NCBI GenBank assembly: GCA_028279215.1
Contig: JANQOF010000067.1
Location: forward strand, 41,552 to 105,551
Direction of reading: 5' to 3'
Length of the DNA stretch: 64,000 bases
Origin: Pirellulales bacterium
GTDB taxonomy: Bacteria; Planctomycetota; Planctomycetia; Pirellulales; Lacipirellulaceae
The position numbers were made by a program, and so were the translations under genes. This document shows positions 26,801 through 33,460 of the stretch, piece after piece. A model generated the notes under the pieces. The model was not told where the DNA came from and searched no databases. It saw only the letters and a program-made list of their open reading frames with translations. Every line of letters starts with the position of its first letter. Positions within the stretch are counted from its first letter, which is position 1.

Positions 26801-26928
26801 GTGAGCGGGAGCGAACGTTGTTGGAGTTTTTCCGTTTGGAGGAAACCATTAGCCAGCTCCAATCCAACATAAGCGTGCTCGATTCGATTCAGTTCATTGA
26901 GCCGATTGCCAGGTCCAACAACAACTAA
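23818..26928 (+). CDS. fliD: Flagellar filament capping protein FliD, giant form with five IN repeats
   Basis: A 1036-residue cap protein. The N-terminus (VGLITGIPIQDTVDQLMAIAAIPRNTLQAR) and C-terminal region (DTDKLAGAVEDFVDSFNSLRSTIDQVT, LDNAKLTEAFERNPGDVERFFT, final coiled-coil RERERTLLEFFRLEETISQLQS) are typical FliD. Between about residues 150 and 705 there are five tandem flagellin-hook-IN modules, each with LNxGxG, then (F/I)xITDxSG, then a DVxxAIN helix and an ITD.GGxxxLTI strand. Most FliD proteins have none to two and are 450-700 residues long. It forms the distal filament cap and is followed by fliS. Confidence 0.93.
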   Translation: MGQLQSSVGLITGIPIQDTVDQLMAIAAIPRNTLQARTDAITAERTALDQVASLLLGFRFSATRLSSTSLYTSTRATSSDASLLSVTAKTDPPPQPGTYTFTPLQTATTHQAVSSSFTDVPGQLASGTFRIGVGGHVDRGVRLAELNSGEGVAAGLIRVTDRSGASAEIDLRTAVSIDDVLEAINSSGEIDVTASVAGDAIQLTDNSGGSQNLRVKEVGLGTTAAALGLSGINAASDEATGSDIFSLHSGTLLSSLNDGTGVQVHSVGDALTVTLADESELTIDVSDTKTLGAIVDAINVADGAKLKASIAADGNRLELKDLTSGAGAFEATSTGTIAEDLGLTETASVGVITGARLVPGLRDTLVGSLNGGQGYSELTSFDIVDRLGNPAVNVDLSSVETLGDVVEAINSSSALVTAAINSSRNGITITDTSGGTGNLTISSADSTAANLGVEIDDAVSSVNTGSLNRQTVSESTLLTDFSGGKGVSLGDFRITDSSGAEAAVSLNDSGAEAETVGDVIDAINALSIEVEARINDTGDGILITDLAGDAGTLTIADVGSGNSAADLRIATASTATNGSDQQIIDGRTSLEIDLSALELPDSISLGSLNNGNGITLGTFEITDSSGAKSFFVQLDRPGDEAFTVQDVIDKINAAATTEGASVEAALNSAGNGIQLTDTAGGDETLTVRDLGTGTAAAELLLTGEATTNTFTGSQTINGSGLFAPQDDEKNALDLLVDQINEFDGGFVASTFFDGTGYRLSITSENTGAAQELLIDAASTGFSIQEATRPRDAVLQFGNSATGGLVVTSTDNEFDNVVQGLTVTVNKASDDPVTVEVTTDTDKLAGAVEDFVDSFNSLRSTIDQVTIFDAESATTGILFGRNEVLRVESDLARVLTGAFGGSAEFRSLETLGISLNEDGQLELDNAKLTEAFERNPGDVERFFTVDGSGAIDRLTAVIDQLAGDENALLSRRNEALSNTIDINAARIESMNGFLERERERTLLEFFRLEETISQLQSNISVLDSIQFIEPIARSNNN

Positions 26929-26966
26929 CCGTCGGTCGCTTAATCGCGCCATGGAAGGGTAGGAGT

Positions 26967-27440
26967 ATGAAATCCGAGAATCCAAAGTCGTATCTTGAGT
27001 CAAAGGTGATGACCGCGTCGTCGGCCCAATTGCACTTGATGCTGGTCGAAGGTGCGATTCGCTTTTGCACCCGCGCACAGCGCGAGCTGGCCAACAACAA
27101 CGAAGGCCACGCCAACGAAGCAATGGTGCGGGCAATCGACATTATTGGTGAGATGCTTGCTGGTGTTCGCGGGGGCGAAAGCGACATCAACCAGAAGCTT
27201 GGCGATCTGTATCAGTTCCTGTTTCACACACTCACGTCTGCCTACGTGAACACCGACGCCCAGAAACTCGAGGACGTAATGCGGATACTCGAGTTCGAGC
27301 GCGAAACTTGGCAGCTAGCCTGCGAGCGGGCCCACGCGGAAGTAAAGCAGCAACCGAGTGGCAACCCGATCAAGGCGCCGATCATTGCGCCCCACATTGC
27401 AACACCATCTCCCAGCAGTGGGCTTTCGCTCGAAGCGTAG
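26967..27440 (+). CDS. fliS: Flagellar export chaperone FliS
   Basis: A 157-residue helical protein. YLESKVMTASSAQLHLMLVEGAIRFCTRAQ near the N-terminus and the later INQKLGDLYQFLFHTLTSAYVNTDAQKLEDVMRILEFERETW match FliS, the chaperone that keeps flagellin unfolded for export. The C-terminal 35 residues are a Pro/Ser-rich tail. The start is ATG 26967 after GTAGGAG, and it directly follows fliD. It is the last flagellar gene of the window. Confidence 0.93.
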   Translation: MKSENPKSYLESKVMTASSAQLHLMLVEGAIRFCTRAQRELANNNEGHANEAMVRAIDIIGEMLAGVRGGESDINQKLGDLYQFLFHTLTSAYVNTDAQKLEDVMRILEFERETWQLACERAHAEVKQQPSGNPIKAPIIAPHIATPSPSSGLSLEA

Positions 27441-27593
27441 AGAAGGCAGCAGGCGTCAGAAGTCGTTGGACTCCTGGATTGCGACGCGTTACGGAGATCC
27501 GTTGCGCCGCGACGCCCTCTCGCCGTGGTGGTCGGAAGTGGATAGGCTAAAGGGCCAACCTGTGCTTCCACGATCACAACGAGCGAGCGACCC

Positions 27594-28457
27594 ATGCCGG
27601 CCACTAAGCAGCTAATCCGCGTAGGGCATAGCCCCGATCCCGACGATGCCTTCATGTTCTACGCGCTGGCGAAGGACTTGATCGACACCGGCGACCTTGA
27701 GTTCACGCATGAGCTGGTGGATATCGAAACGCTCAACCAGCGGGCGTTCAGCGGCGAGCTCGAGCTCACGGCGGTCAGCCTGCACGCATACGCTTTTCTA
27801 CAGGACAAGTACATGCTGTGCGATTGCGGTGCAAGCATGGGCGACGGCTACGGGCCGATGGTGGTCGCCAAACAGCCGATGGAGATCGCCGAGCTCACCA
27901 GCAAGAGAATTGCTGTGCCAGGTAAGCTCACCAGCGCGTTCTTATCGCTGCGGTTGTGCCTTGGCGAAGACTTCGAGTACGTGCTCGTTCCGTTCGACGA
28001 GATCATCCCTGCGGTGGTCGCGGGTGAGTACAAAGGGCAACCGATTGACGCGGGGCTGATCATTCATGAAGGGCAACTCACCTACGCTGAGCAAGATCTG
28101 CAGTTGGTGGTCGACTTGGGCGTATGGTGGCAACAGGAGACCGGTTTACCGCTGCCGCTTGGCGCCAACGCCGTGCGCAAGGACTTAGGCGCGGAGACGA
28201 TTGCCGAGGTGCAGCGGCTGCTCAAGCAAAGTATTGAATACGGCCTAGAGCACCGTCGCCCGGCACTTGATTACGCTTTGCAGTATGGTCGCGACCTCGA
28301 CGACGCCAAGGCCGACAAGTTCGTAGGCATGTACGTAAACGACTGGACCCGCGACTTTGGCGACCGAGGGCGCGCGGCCGTTTCTGAGTTTCTTAAGCGC
28401 GGCTACGAGGCTGGCGTGCTCCCTGAACTCGTAGTGCCCGAGTTCGTGAACGGTTAG
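27594..28457 (+). CDS. mqnD: 1,4-dihydroxy-6-naphthoate synthase-type enzyme of the futalosine menaquinone pathway
   Basis: A 287-residue protein starting LIRVGHSPDPDDAFMFYALAKD, the N-terminal substrate-binding motif of MqnD (canonical form GxSPCPNDTF). AVSLHAYAF, DCGASMGDGYGPMVVA, and LIIHEGQLTY follow in the order of the family, and the length fits (about 275-290). MqnD releases 1,4-dihydroxy-6-naphthoate from cyclic dehypoxanthine futalosine in the alternative menaquinone pathway. MqnA is the closest paralogue, but the GHSPDPDD motif and HEGQLTY favour MqnD. The other pathway genes are not in the window. Confidence 0.85.
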   Translation: MPATKQLIRVGHSPDPDDAFMFYALAKDLIDTGDLEFTHELVDIETLNQRAFSGELELTAVSLHAYAFLQDKYMLCDCGASMGDGYGPMVVAKQPMEIAELTSKRIAVPGKLTSAFLSLRLCLGEDFEYVLVPFDEIIPAVVAGEYKGQPIDAGLIIHEGQLTYAEQDLQLVVDLGVWWQQETGLPLPLGANAVRKDLGAETIAEVQRLLKQSIEYGLEHRRPALDYALQYGRDLDDAKADKFVGMYVNDWTRDFGDRGRAAVSEFLKRGYEAGVLPELVVPEFVNG

Positions 28458-28633
28458 CAATGCGGTTTATGCGGCCCCAGGCTTAGAATCTTCATGTATT
28501 CATTACAGACTATTGGACGCAACCGCATTTGTGACCTACCATTGGAGTAGCAGGGCGTTGTCGCCCCACTTCATCCATTTTCCTAGCTCTTCTTTTCTTG
28601 CAAACCAGGTGACGCACTGAAGTGCCTCGCCTG

Positions 28634-28710
28634 CCGACAATGGCAAACCTGTCGCGAGGCAGGGACGCAAAGCCGTGGGTCTCTTCATGGAGACAGCCTG
28701 GTTACCGGAC
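28634..28710 (+). ncRNA. Cyclic di-GMP-I (GEMM-I) riboswitch
   Basis: The core elements appear in order: CGACAATGGCAAACC (28635-28649), a short stem closed by a GCGA (GNRA) tetraloop at 28653-28656, GGGACGCAAAGCC (28662-28674), a second stem GTCTC/GAGAC, then AGCCTGGTTACCGG (28695-28708). GGCAAACC, GGGACGCAAAGCC and GGTTACC are near-invariant in the GEMM-I class, whose ligand is c-di-GMP. Stem P1 is weak (CCG/CGG). Immediately 3', CCGGAC (28705-28710) can pair with GTCCGG (28729-28734), overlapping the P1 3' strand and ending just before the ribosome-binding site of the ORF at 28749, so a competing hairpin could act as expression platform. The direction (on or off) cannot be inferred. Confidence 0.88.
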
Positions 28711-28748
28711 ATTTGCACAACCGTCCACGTCCGGACAGCAGGCTCCTC

Positions 28749-28940
28749 ATGTATCTCCGCCCTGGTAGCGTTCGTTGCTACGCCAGCAATGTATCCGAGC
28801 CGATTCGCCTACTCGGTGAACCGGTCGATACATCTGCGATCGACGCGCGGGCGCAACAGCAGAACCTAGTGCAGGTGTTCGACGAGCCCATCGACGACGG
28901 CGACGAAACACGCGAGTCGTCCACAGCAAAGCTGACCTAA
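28749..28940 (+). CDS. Small hypothetical protein (63 aa) directly behind the c-di-GMP riboswitch
   Basis: ATG 28749 is preceded by AGCAGG at 28736-28741 and lies 38 bases after the riboswitch. The product begins MYLRPGSVRCYASNVSEPIR and ends in an acidic stretch (VFDEPIDDGDETRESS). It has no signal peptide or membrane segment and no family was recognised. Third codon positions are mostly G or C, as in neighbouring genes, which favours real coding. It is the nearest ORF to the riboswitch; a TTG at 28713 would make it 12 residues longer but would remove the gap from the riboswitch. Whether it is translated is unproven. Confidence 0.5.
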   Translation: MYLRPGSVRCYASNVSEPIRLLGEPVDTSAIDARAQQQNLVQVFDEPIDDGDETRESSTAKLT

Positions 28941-28961
28941 CATGTAGGTGGTAAGCGTATC

Positions 28962-29028
28962 GGGATAAGCCCACTCGTCTGCCTCGAGGGTTCCCCCCAT
29001 ATCCTTGATGGCGCGATGGGCTTATCCC
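28962..29028 (+). other. 12-bp perfect inverted repeat, possible terminator or structured RNA
   Basis: GGGATAAGCCCA (28962-28973) and TGGGCTTATCCC (29017-29028) can form a perfect 12-bp stem with a 43-base loop, which contains a palindrome CCTCGAGG. The loop is long for an ordinary terminator and only CCTATTTG follows, so a plain rho-independent terminator is doubtful. It lies between the 63-codon ORF and the secreted-protein gene and could end the riboswitch transcript. Confidence 0.4.
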
Positions 29029-29152
29029 CCTATTTGTGGATATTCACATAACTCGCGGGCAGCCCGATATTGTGCGAAAATGTTTGCACCAGCCACATCG
29101 GGTGTGGTACCCTGACCACGCGGAGGGTGGATCGACGCAGGGAGTTGGTGCG

Positions 29153-29785
29153 ATGCGAAGTCTGGCGATTGTCGTTGCGTTAACGCTGCTGCCTTGGGCA
29201 ACTGCACGGGCCGATTGCTGTGCTGGCGGCCACGTGGACTACTTGGTGCACGGCAGCCAGTTTGGTTACGGGGGTGGCATCGCCCGCGGCCGATCGGTTC
29301 GACTGTTTGCGGGCGTGGCAAACCCACGTTACGCGTTGCCGCCGCTGGACGTTCGCACACCGGTGCAAGACGTCCGGCCGCGACACCAATTCACGCGCCA
29401 GATGCTGGTCAGTACGCCGCAACTCGAGTCGCTCGCGGCCGCCAACCAATGGCAAAGCGCGCACTACGCTTCGGACGCGGATCTTATGGACCAGCCCATC
29501 GAGGAGCCAGCAGCCAATCCGTCGTCCGGCCCGGATACTCTGGAGTATCCGGGCCAAGCATTCGGCCAACTTGGGGCGAAATCAGAAGTGCCGCAGTCTC
29601 GGCAGCATGCAGCGCAGGCAGAGGCGTCCGCGCAGGACCAGGCATCGCGCACAGCCAGATCGCCCTCGCGCCGCACGCAAGCCAGACTCGCCGCAGCAGA
29701 CACCAAGCGTGCCGCAGGAGCCTTCGCCAACGAGTCGGCAGCGAGAATCGCCCGACAGCTCCGGGCCACGGGTGTGGAATTCTAG
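29153..29785 (+). CDS. Hypothetical secreted protein, Ala/Gln/Arg-rich C-terminus
   Basis: A 210-residue protein with a clear signal peptide (MRSLAIVVALTLLPWATARA) and mature start DCCAGGHVDYLVHG, which contains a Cys pair. The middle (30-130) is Gln/Pro/Asp-rich without recognisable domains; the last 70 residues are Ala/Arg/Ser-rich and low complexity. The start follows GGGAG. No family is recognised. Its TAG stop is the first three bases of a 161-bp palindromic repeat element. The riboswitch lies about 440 bases upstream on the same strand; if the hairpin at 28962-29028 is not a terminator, this gene could also be under its control. Confidence 0.65.
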   Translation: MRSLAIVVALTLLPWATARADCCAGGHVDYLVHGSQFGYGGGIARGRSVRLFAGVANPRYALPPLDVRTPVQDVRPRHQFTRQMLVSTPQLESLAAANQWQSAHYASDADLMDQPIEEPAANPSSGPDTLEYPGQAFGQLGAKSEVPQSRQHAAQAEASAQDQASRTARSPSRRTQARLAAADTKRAAGAFANESAARIARQLRATGVEF

Positions 29786-29943
29786 AGTGCCCTTCGCCTA
29801 TCTGTCGCGTGTTTGCTTACTGCGTCTGCATCTGGCTACGTTGGCCTGCATCAGCGAATCATAGAGATTCGCCTGCTTCGGCCGCCTTGCCAGATTTGAC
29901 TCGTTGACGCCAACGTCACTACAGCTAACCGAAGCACGCTCTA
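29783..29943 (-). repeat. Palindromic dispersed element, copy 1 (161 bp, TA-bounded)
   Basis: Read on the minus strand it matches 55206-55366 over its full length at well over 80 percent, and 57820-57971 apart from a 9-base gap. The ends are inverted: TAGAGTGCCCTTCGCCTA on one side, and TAGAGCGTGCTTCGG on the other strand. Inner segments ATCTGGC/GCCAGAT and CGAATC/GATTCG are also inverted, so the whole element can fold as one long hairpin. TA is present at both ends, consistent with a TA target duplication. The first three bases are the stop codon of the preceding gene. Confidence 0.85.
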
Positions 29944-30801
29944 GAACACGTTTGTTGCCCCGTTGTCTTGCCATTCGTGCGATAGTAGGTGGCGGTGGGT
30001 AGCCCATGTTGGCGCAGCCTACCTGGGTCGCGAAGCGACAGGAGGGGAAACGCCACGCAATGCGCCCCTTGCGACGCTCGTCATACTGATAGGCCTAGCG
30101 GCCAACCAATGTCATCCAGCCTCCCGGCGATCGCTTACTCCTTGGGTTACATCTGACAACGACTTGTAGATACGTAGTGTGGCGTCCTACTGACTTCGCT
30201 AGTGCGGAGTTAACTTGCAAGTTTTTCCTTGAAACTAGGCCACGCATTTGATCAAATTCAGTCAATCAATCATGCATGCTTTGTGTGATCGTTCTTTGAA
30301 AATCTGTAGTGGCGAGTTGCTGGTGCTGGTGGCAAGTGGGGTTCGCTGCGCGGGCTGTTGGTGGTCGGCCGTCAGCTTTCGGCTAGTGAGTCGTCGTTGG
30401 TCCTTGGGGCGTTGGTCATTCCCCTGGGGTTATTTCCAACTGGGGCAAAACCCGTGAAAAAACCCCTTGAGTGATTGCCTCCGTCGAATCCGTAACTCTC
30501 GAATAAGCAACGGTTTAGGGAATTGACCGGCCGGCAGGGGCGGCGAGTAAATTCCCAATGAATCGTATTTCGACGGTGCGGCAGTGTGGCAAATTCCAAC
30601 GTGTTGCGCCGCAATAGGTTACGCAAACTGGTTTTTTCACCAGGGGGAAACAACTGGGGCAGGTTCGCCGTGATGCTTAGGGGCACGAGCCAGACATTGC
30701 GGGATGTTTGGGCAATTCGTACCCCTGGTCCACGGCGCGGGCGGCCTGTATACTGCCGAGCTTGGCAATTATCTGTGGTAGCGGTAGCAAGGTTCCCTCC
30801 C
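29944..30801. other. Gene-poor region upstream of rpmG
   Basis: Nearly 860 bases without a credible gene. The longest ORF (minus strand, 30372-30830) runs across the rpmG start and is Arg/Pro/Asn-rich, so it is rejected. The segment 30240-30330 is A/T-richer (GATCAAATTCAGTCAATCAA) and could hold the promoter. 30400-30680 has several runs of G and C (TGGGGTTATTTCC, CACCAGGGGGAAACAACTGG) that suggest an RNA structure, but no known family was recognised. Confidence 0.4.
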
Positions 30802-30981
30802 ATGGCAAAAAAGAGCGGCGGAAAACGCAAGAAGAAAGTCGAAATCGTGTTCCTGGTCTGCGATGAGACCGGCGACTACAACTACACGGTTCGACGTAAG
30901 ATGGGTGGCGAAAAGCTGAAACTCAGCAAGTTCTGCCCGCGCCTGCAACGGCATACGATGCACTCGGAGAAGAAGAAGTGA
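30802..30981 (+). CDS. rpmG: 50S ribosomal protein L33
   Basis: A 59-residue basic protein. MAKKSGGKRKKKVEIVFLVC ... NYTVRRKMGG, KLKLSKFCPRLQRHTMHSEKK matches L33 of the large subunit. The zinc-type form has two CxxC pairs; here each pair keeps only its first cysteine (Cys20 then DET, Cys45 then PRL), so zinc binding is unlikely. The start ATG 30802 is fixed by homology; the frame is open upstream to 30586. recJ begins about 70 bases downstream. Confidence 0.93.
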   Translation: MAKKSGGKRKKKVEIVFLVCDETGDYNYTVRRKMGGEKLKLSKFCPRLQRHTMHSEKKK

Positions 30982-31051
30982 CCGGCGTCGCTTGACCTGA
31001 CGCGTCGACCGAATGGGTCTCGTTTTCTCGGTCATTGGTTCTCCTTCTCTC

Positions 31052-32797
31052 ATGTCAAAAAACTGGCGCATTGCGACGTACGATCGAGCGCTGGTGGATC
31101 GATTGGCGCAAGCTGCCGCGGTTCCGACGCTGGTTGCCCAGCTACTTGTGGGCCGTGGTATCGACTGCCCCGAAGCGGCCAAACGGTTCCTCGTCGCCAA
31201 GCTGACCGATCTACGAGAACCCACTGAATTGCCGGGCGTGAATCGAGCGGCGGAAATCCTGCATCAAGCGGCCAAAGAGGGCCGGCGGATCATCATCTAC
31301 GGCGACTACGACGCCGACGGGATGACCGCCACAGCGATCCTACTTCGCTGCCTTCGGTTGCTGCACGCGAACGTCGACTACTACGTGCCGCATCGCCTGG
31401 AGGAAGGCTATGGAATGAGCACCGAAGCGCTCAACCGGTTGGCCAGCCAAGGAGCCGAGGTAGTAGTAACGGTCGACAATGGGATTGCCAGTCTAGAGGA
31501 GGCCGATCACGCGAAGCAGTTGGGACTGGAGTTGGTGGTGACCGATCACCACAAGATGGCCGCGCGGCTGCCAACAGCGGCGGCGATTGTGCATCCCGCG
31601 TTGCCGACCGGCAACTATCCGTTCCATGGCCTGTGCGGCGCGGCGGTGGCATTCAAGTTAGCTTGGGCCATTTGCCAGTTGGCATCTGGCGGCGGCAAGG
31701 TGAAACCGGCGATGCGTGAGTTTCTACTGCAGGCCACGGGGCTGGCTGCCATTGGCACAGTGGCCGACGTGGTACCGCTGGTCGACGAGAACCGCGTGTT
31801 GGTAAAGCATGGGTTGGCATCGCTTGCCGTCAATCCGACCGCTGGCATCGCGGCCCTCAAACAAGCAACAGGGCTCGACAAGAAGTCGGAACTGGCGGGC
31901 GACGACATAGGCTTCACCATTTCGCCGCGGTTGAATGCCACTGGCCGATTGGGGCAAGCCGACCTGGGTGTGGAACTGCTGTCGACCGACGACCCCCGCC
32001 GCGCCGCGGAAGTTGCCAGCTTCATTGAAGAACTCAACGGCGAGCGACAGACATTGGAGCGAAGTGTGTTGCTTGCGGCTCGCAAGCAGGCGAAGCATCG
32101 ATTCAGCCCGCAGGACGACGCGGCACTGGTGCTTGCGGACCACGGTTGGCACGCCGGCGTGATTGGCATCGTCGCGAGCAAGTTGGTCGAGCAGTACCAC
32201 CGCCCTGTGGTGCTGATCTCGCAAGACAAGCTGGGCGTGAAGCCGGGCATTGGTTCAGGACGCAGCGTGCCGGGCTTCGACTTACACCGAGCGTTTTCGT
32301 CGTGCACCGAGCAACTGGTGAGCCACGGCGGGCATGCCGCCGCCGCCGGGCTGCGAATCGACGACCGCCAGATCGATCGGTTTCGCGCCGCGTTTTGTGC
32401 GGTGGCCGAGGCGGAGATTTCCACCAACGCCCGAGCGGCGCAAATCGACATCGATGCGGAAACCGCGTTCGCGGCGCTGACGCGACAGACGATCGACCAG
32501 ATAAATAGCTTGGCCCCATTCGGCTGCGGGAATCGCCGTCCCACGCTGTGTGCGAGCGACGTGCGAGTGGTGGGAGAGCCGAGAGCCATTGGCAACGGCG
32601 GCCGACATTTATCGATGGATCTCGAACAACATGGAGTTCGCCTGCGAGCAGTTGCGTTCGGCGGCGGCGATTGGATGGATGAACTGAAATCGGCTAGCCT
32701 GGGACCGATCGCGATTGCCTTTCAGCCGGTGCTTAATGAGTTTCGCGGACGCAGGAGCGTCGAGATGCATCTGGCCGACTGGCGGCCCGAAGAATAA
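31052..32797 (+). CDS. recJ: Single-stranded-DNA-specific exonuclease RecJ
   Basis: A 581-residue 5'-3' exonuclease for single-stranded DNA, acting in recombination and mismatch repair. DHH-family motifs are present: IYGDYDADGMTATAIL (about residue 82), VTVDNGIASLEEA, VVTDHHKM (about 165), IGTVADVVPLVDENR and GGHAAAAGL (about 425) in the DHHA1 domain, followed by the C-terminal OB-fold region. ATG 31052 (MSKNWRIATYD) is favoured over ATG 31013 because homologues start near it. The length matches the family. Confidence 0.95.
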   Translation: MSKNWRIATYDRALVDRLAQAAAVPTLVAQLLVGRGIDCPEAAKRFLVAKLTDLREPTELPGVNRAAEILHQAAKEGRRIIIYGDYDADGMTATAILLRCLRLLHANVDYYVPHRLEEGYGMSTEALNRLASQGAEVVVTVDNGIASLEEADHAKQLGLELVVTDHHKMAARLPTAAAIVHPALPTGNYPFHGLCGAAVAFKLAWAICQLASGGGKVKPAMREFLLQATGLAAIGTVADVVPLVDENRVLVKHGLASLAVNPTAGIAALKQATGLDKKSELAGDDIGFTISPRLNATGRLGQADLGVELLSTDDPRRAAEVASFIEELNGERQTLERSVLLAARKQAKHRFSPQDDAALVLADHGWHAGVIGIVASKLVEQYHRPVVLISQDKLGVKPGIGSGRSVPGFDLHRAFSSCTEQLVSHGGHAAAAGLRIDDRQIDRFRAAFCAVAEAEISTNARAAQIDIDAETAFAALTRQTIDQINSLAPFGCGNRRPTLCASDVRVVGEPRAIGNGGRHLSMDLEQHGVRLRAVAFGGGDWMDELKSASLGPIAIAFQPVLNEFRGRRSVEMHLADWRPEE

Positions 32798-32806
32798 GAA
32801 CACGAC

Positions 32807-33430
32807 TCACCAAACGCCGGGTATCAGCCGCCAGGTGCGAATGGCGTATTCGTTGTAGCCGGGCAAGTGCTGTCGGAGCAGTTGTTCCTCCTTCGAAATC
32901 CGGACCAGCAGCCCAACCACCACGAGCACCGCACAACCGGCCGCCCACACCGAGCCCATTAGGAGGGGAAGACCAGCGGCGATGAGCAACGTGCCGAGGT
33001 ACATGGGATGGCGCAAGTGGCGGTACAAGCCGGTTTGCATTAGGTGATGCTCGTCGGCAAGCTCGACGTAGGGTGAAAATCTCGCACCCAACTGGAAATG
33101 ACACACGACGCGAATCGCAATGCCAGCGAGAGCAAGAGCGACGCCGGACAATACGCCAATCGATGTCGGTTCATGACTGGTGAGTAAATGCTCCACGACG
33201 CCGGCGACAACCATCATGCGATAAGGAAGGTTGACAGCTTGAAACGTCCACTCAGGCGTCCATGTTCGCCAAAGCGAACCGGTCCGCCACATTGCGAGCC
33301 CCTCAACAACGCCCTGCAGCAGCAGCGACCCGACGGCGATGAAGATGGGCAGTTCGTGCAACGTGCTTCGTTCAAGTGTAGAAACAAAAAGCAGCCTCGA
33401 CCATAGGTTGGCCGAGGCTGCTGAGATCAA
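32807..33430 (-). CDS. Isoprenylcysteine carboxyl methyltransferase-like membrane protein
   Basis: Up to 207 residues, with about five hydrophobic segments. The C-terminal block GLYRHLRHPMYLGTLLIAAGLPLLMGS ... RISKEEQLLRQHLPGYNEY is the signature of the ICMT/PEMT membrane methyltransferase family, which uses S-adenosylmethionine. The substrate is unknown. The first 15 codons of the longest frame encode a terminator hairpin, so translation more likely starts at TTG 33361 (HELPIFIAVGS) or later. The gene is convergent with recJ, with only 9 bases between the stops. Confidence 0.78.
   Translation of the reverse strand: MISAASANLWSRLLFVSTLERSTLHELPIFIAVGSLLLQGVVEGLAMWRTGSLWRTWTPEWTFQAVNLPYRMMVVAGVVEHLLTSHEPTSIGVLSGVALALAGIAIRVVCHFQLGARFSPYVELADEHHLMQTGLYRHLRHPMYLGTLLIAAGLPLLMGSVWAAGCAVLVVVGLLVRISKEEQLLRQHLPGYNEYAIRTWRLIPGVW
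33381..33422 (-). terminator. Rho-independent terminator of the cytochrome-like gene
   Basis: On the minus strand AGCAGCCTCG (33422-33413) and CGAGGCTGCT (33399-33390) form a perfect 10-bp stem with a 13-base loop, followed by TTTTGTTTC. It lies 38 bases behind the stop of the CxxCH gene and overlaps the longest reading frame of the methyltransferase-like gene. Confidence 0.88.
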
Positions 33431-33460
33431 TCAATAGGAAGTCAACAATGGTCGACGACT

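Noticed and set aside
28459..28529. AATGCGGTT / AACCGCATT inverted repeat after mqnD
   Set aside because: Nine-base arms 53 bases apart with no U-tract; too weak to call a terminator.
28599..28625. Possible second, upstream GEMM half (GCAAACCAGGTGACGCA)
   Set aside because: It echoes riboswitch words but there is no space for the stems or the 3' GGTTACC element; most likely coincidence or a degenerate remnant.
30372..30830. 152-residue minus-strand ORF
   Set aside because: Covers the rpmG start region and has Arg/Asn/Pro-rich sequence without family features.
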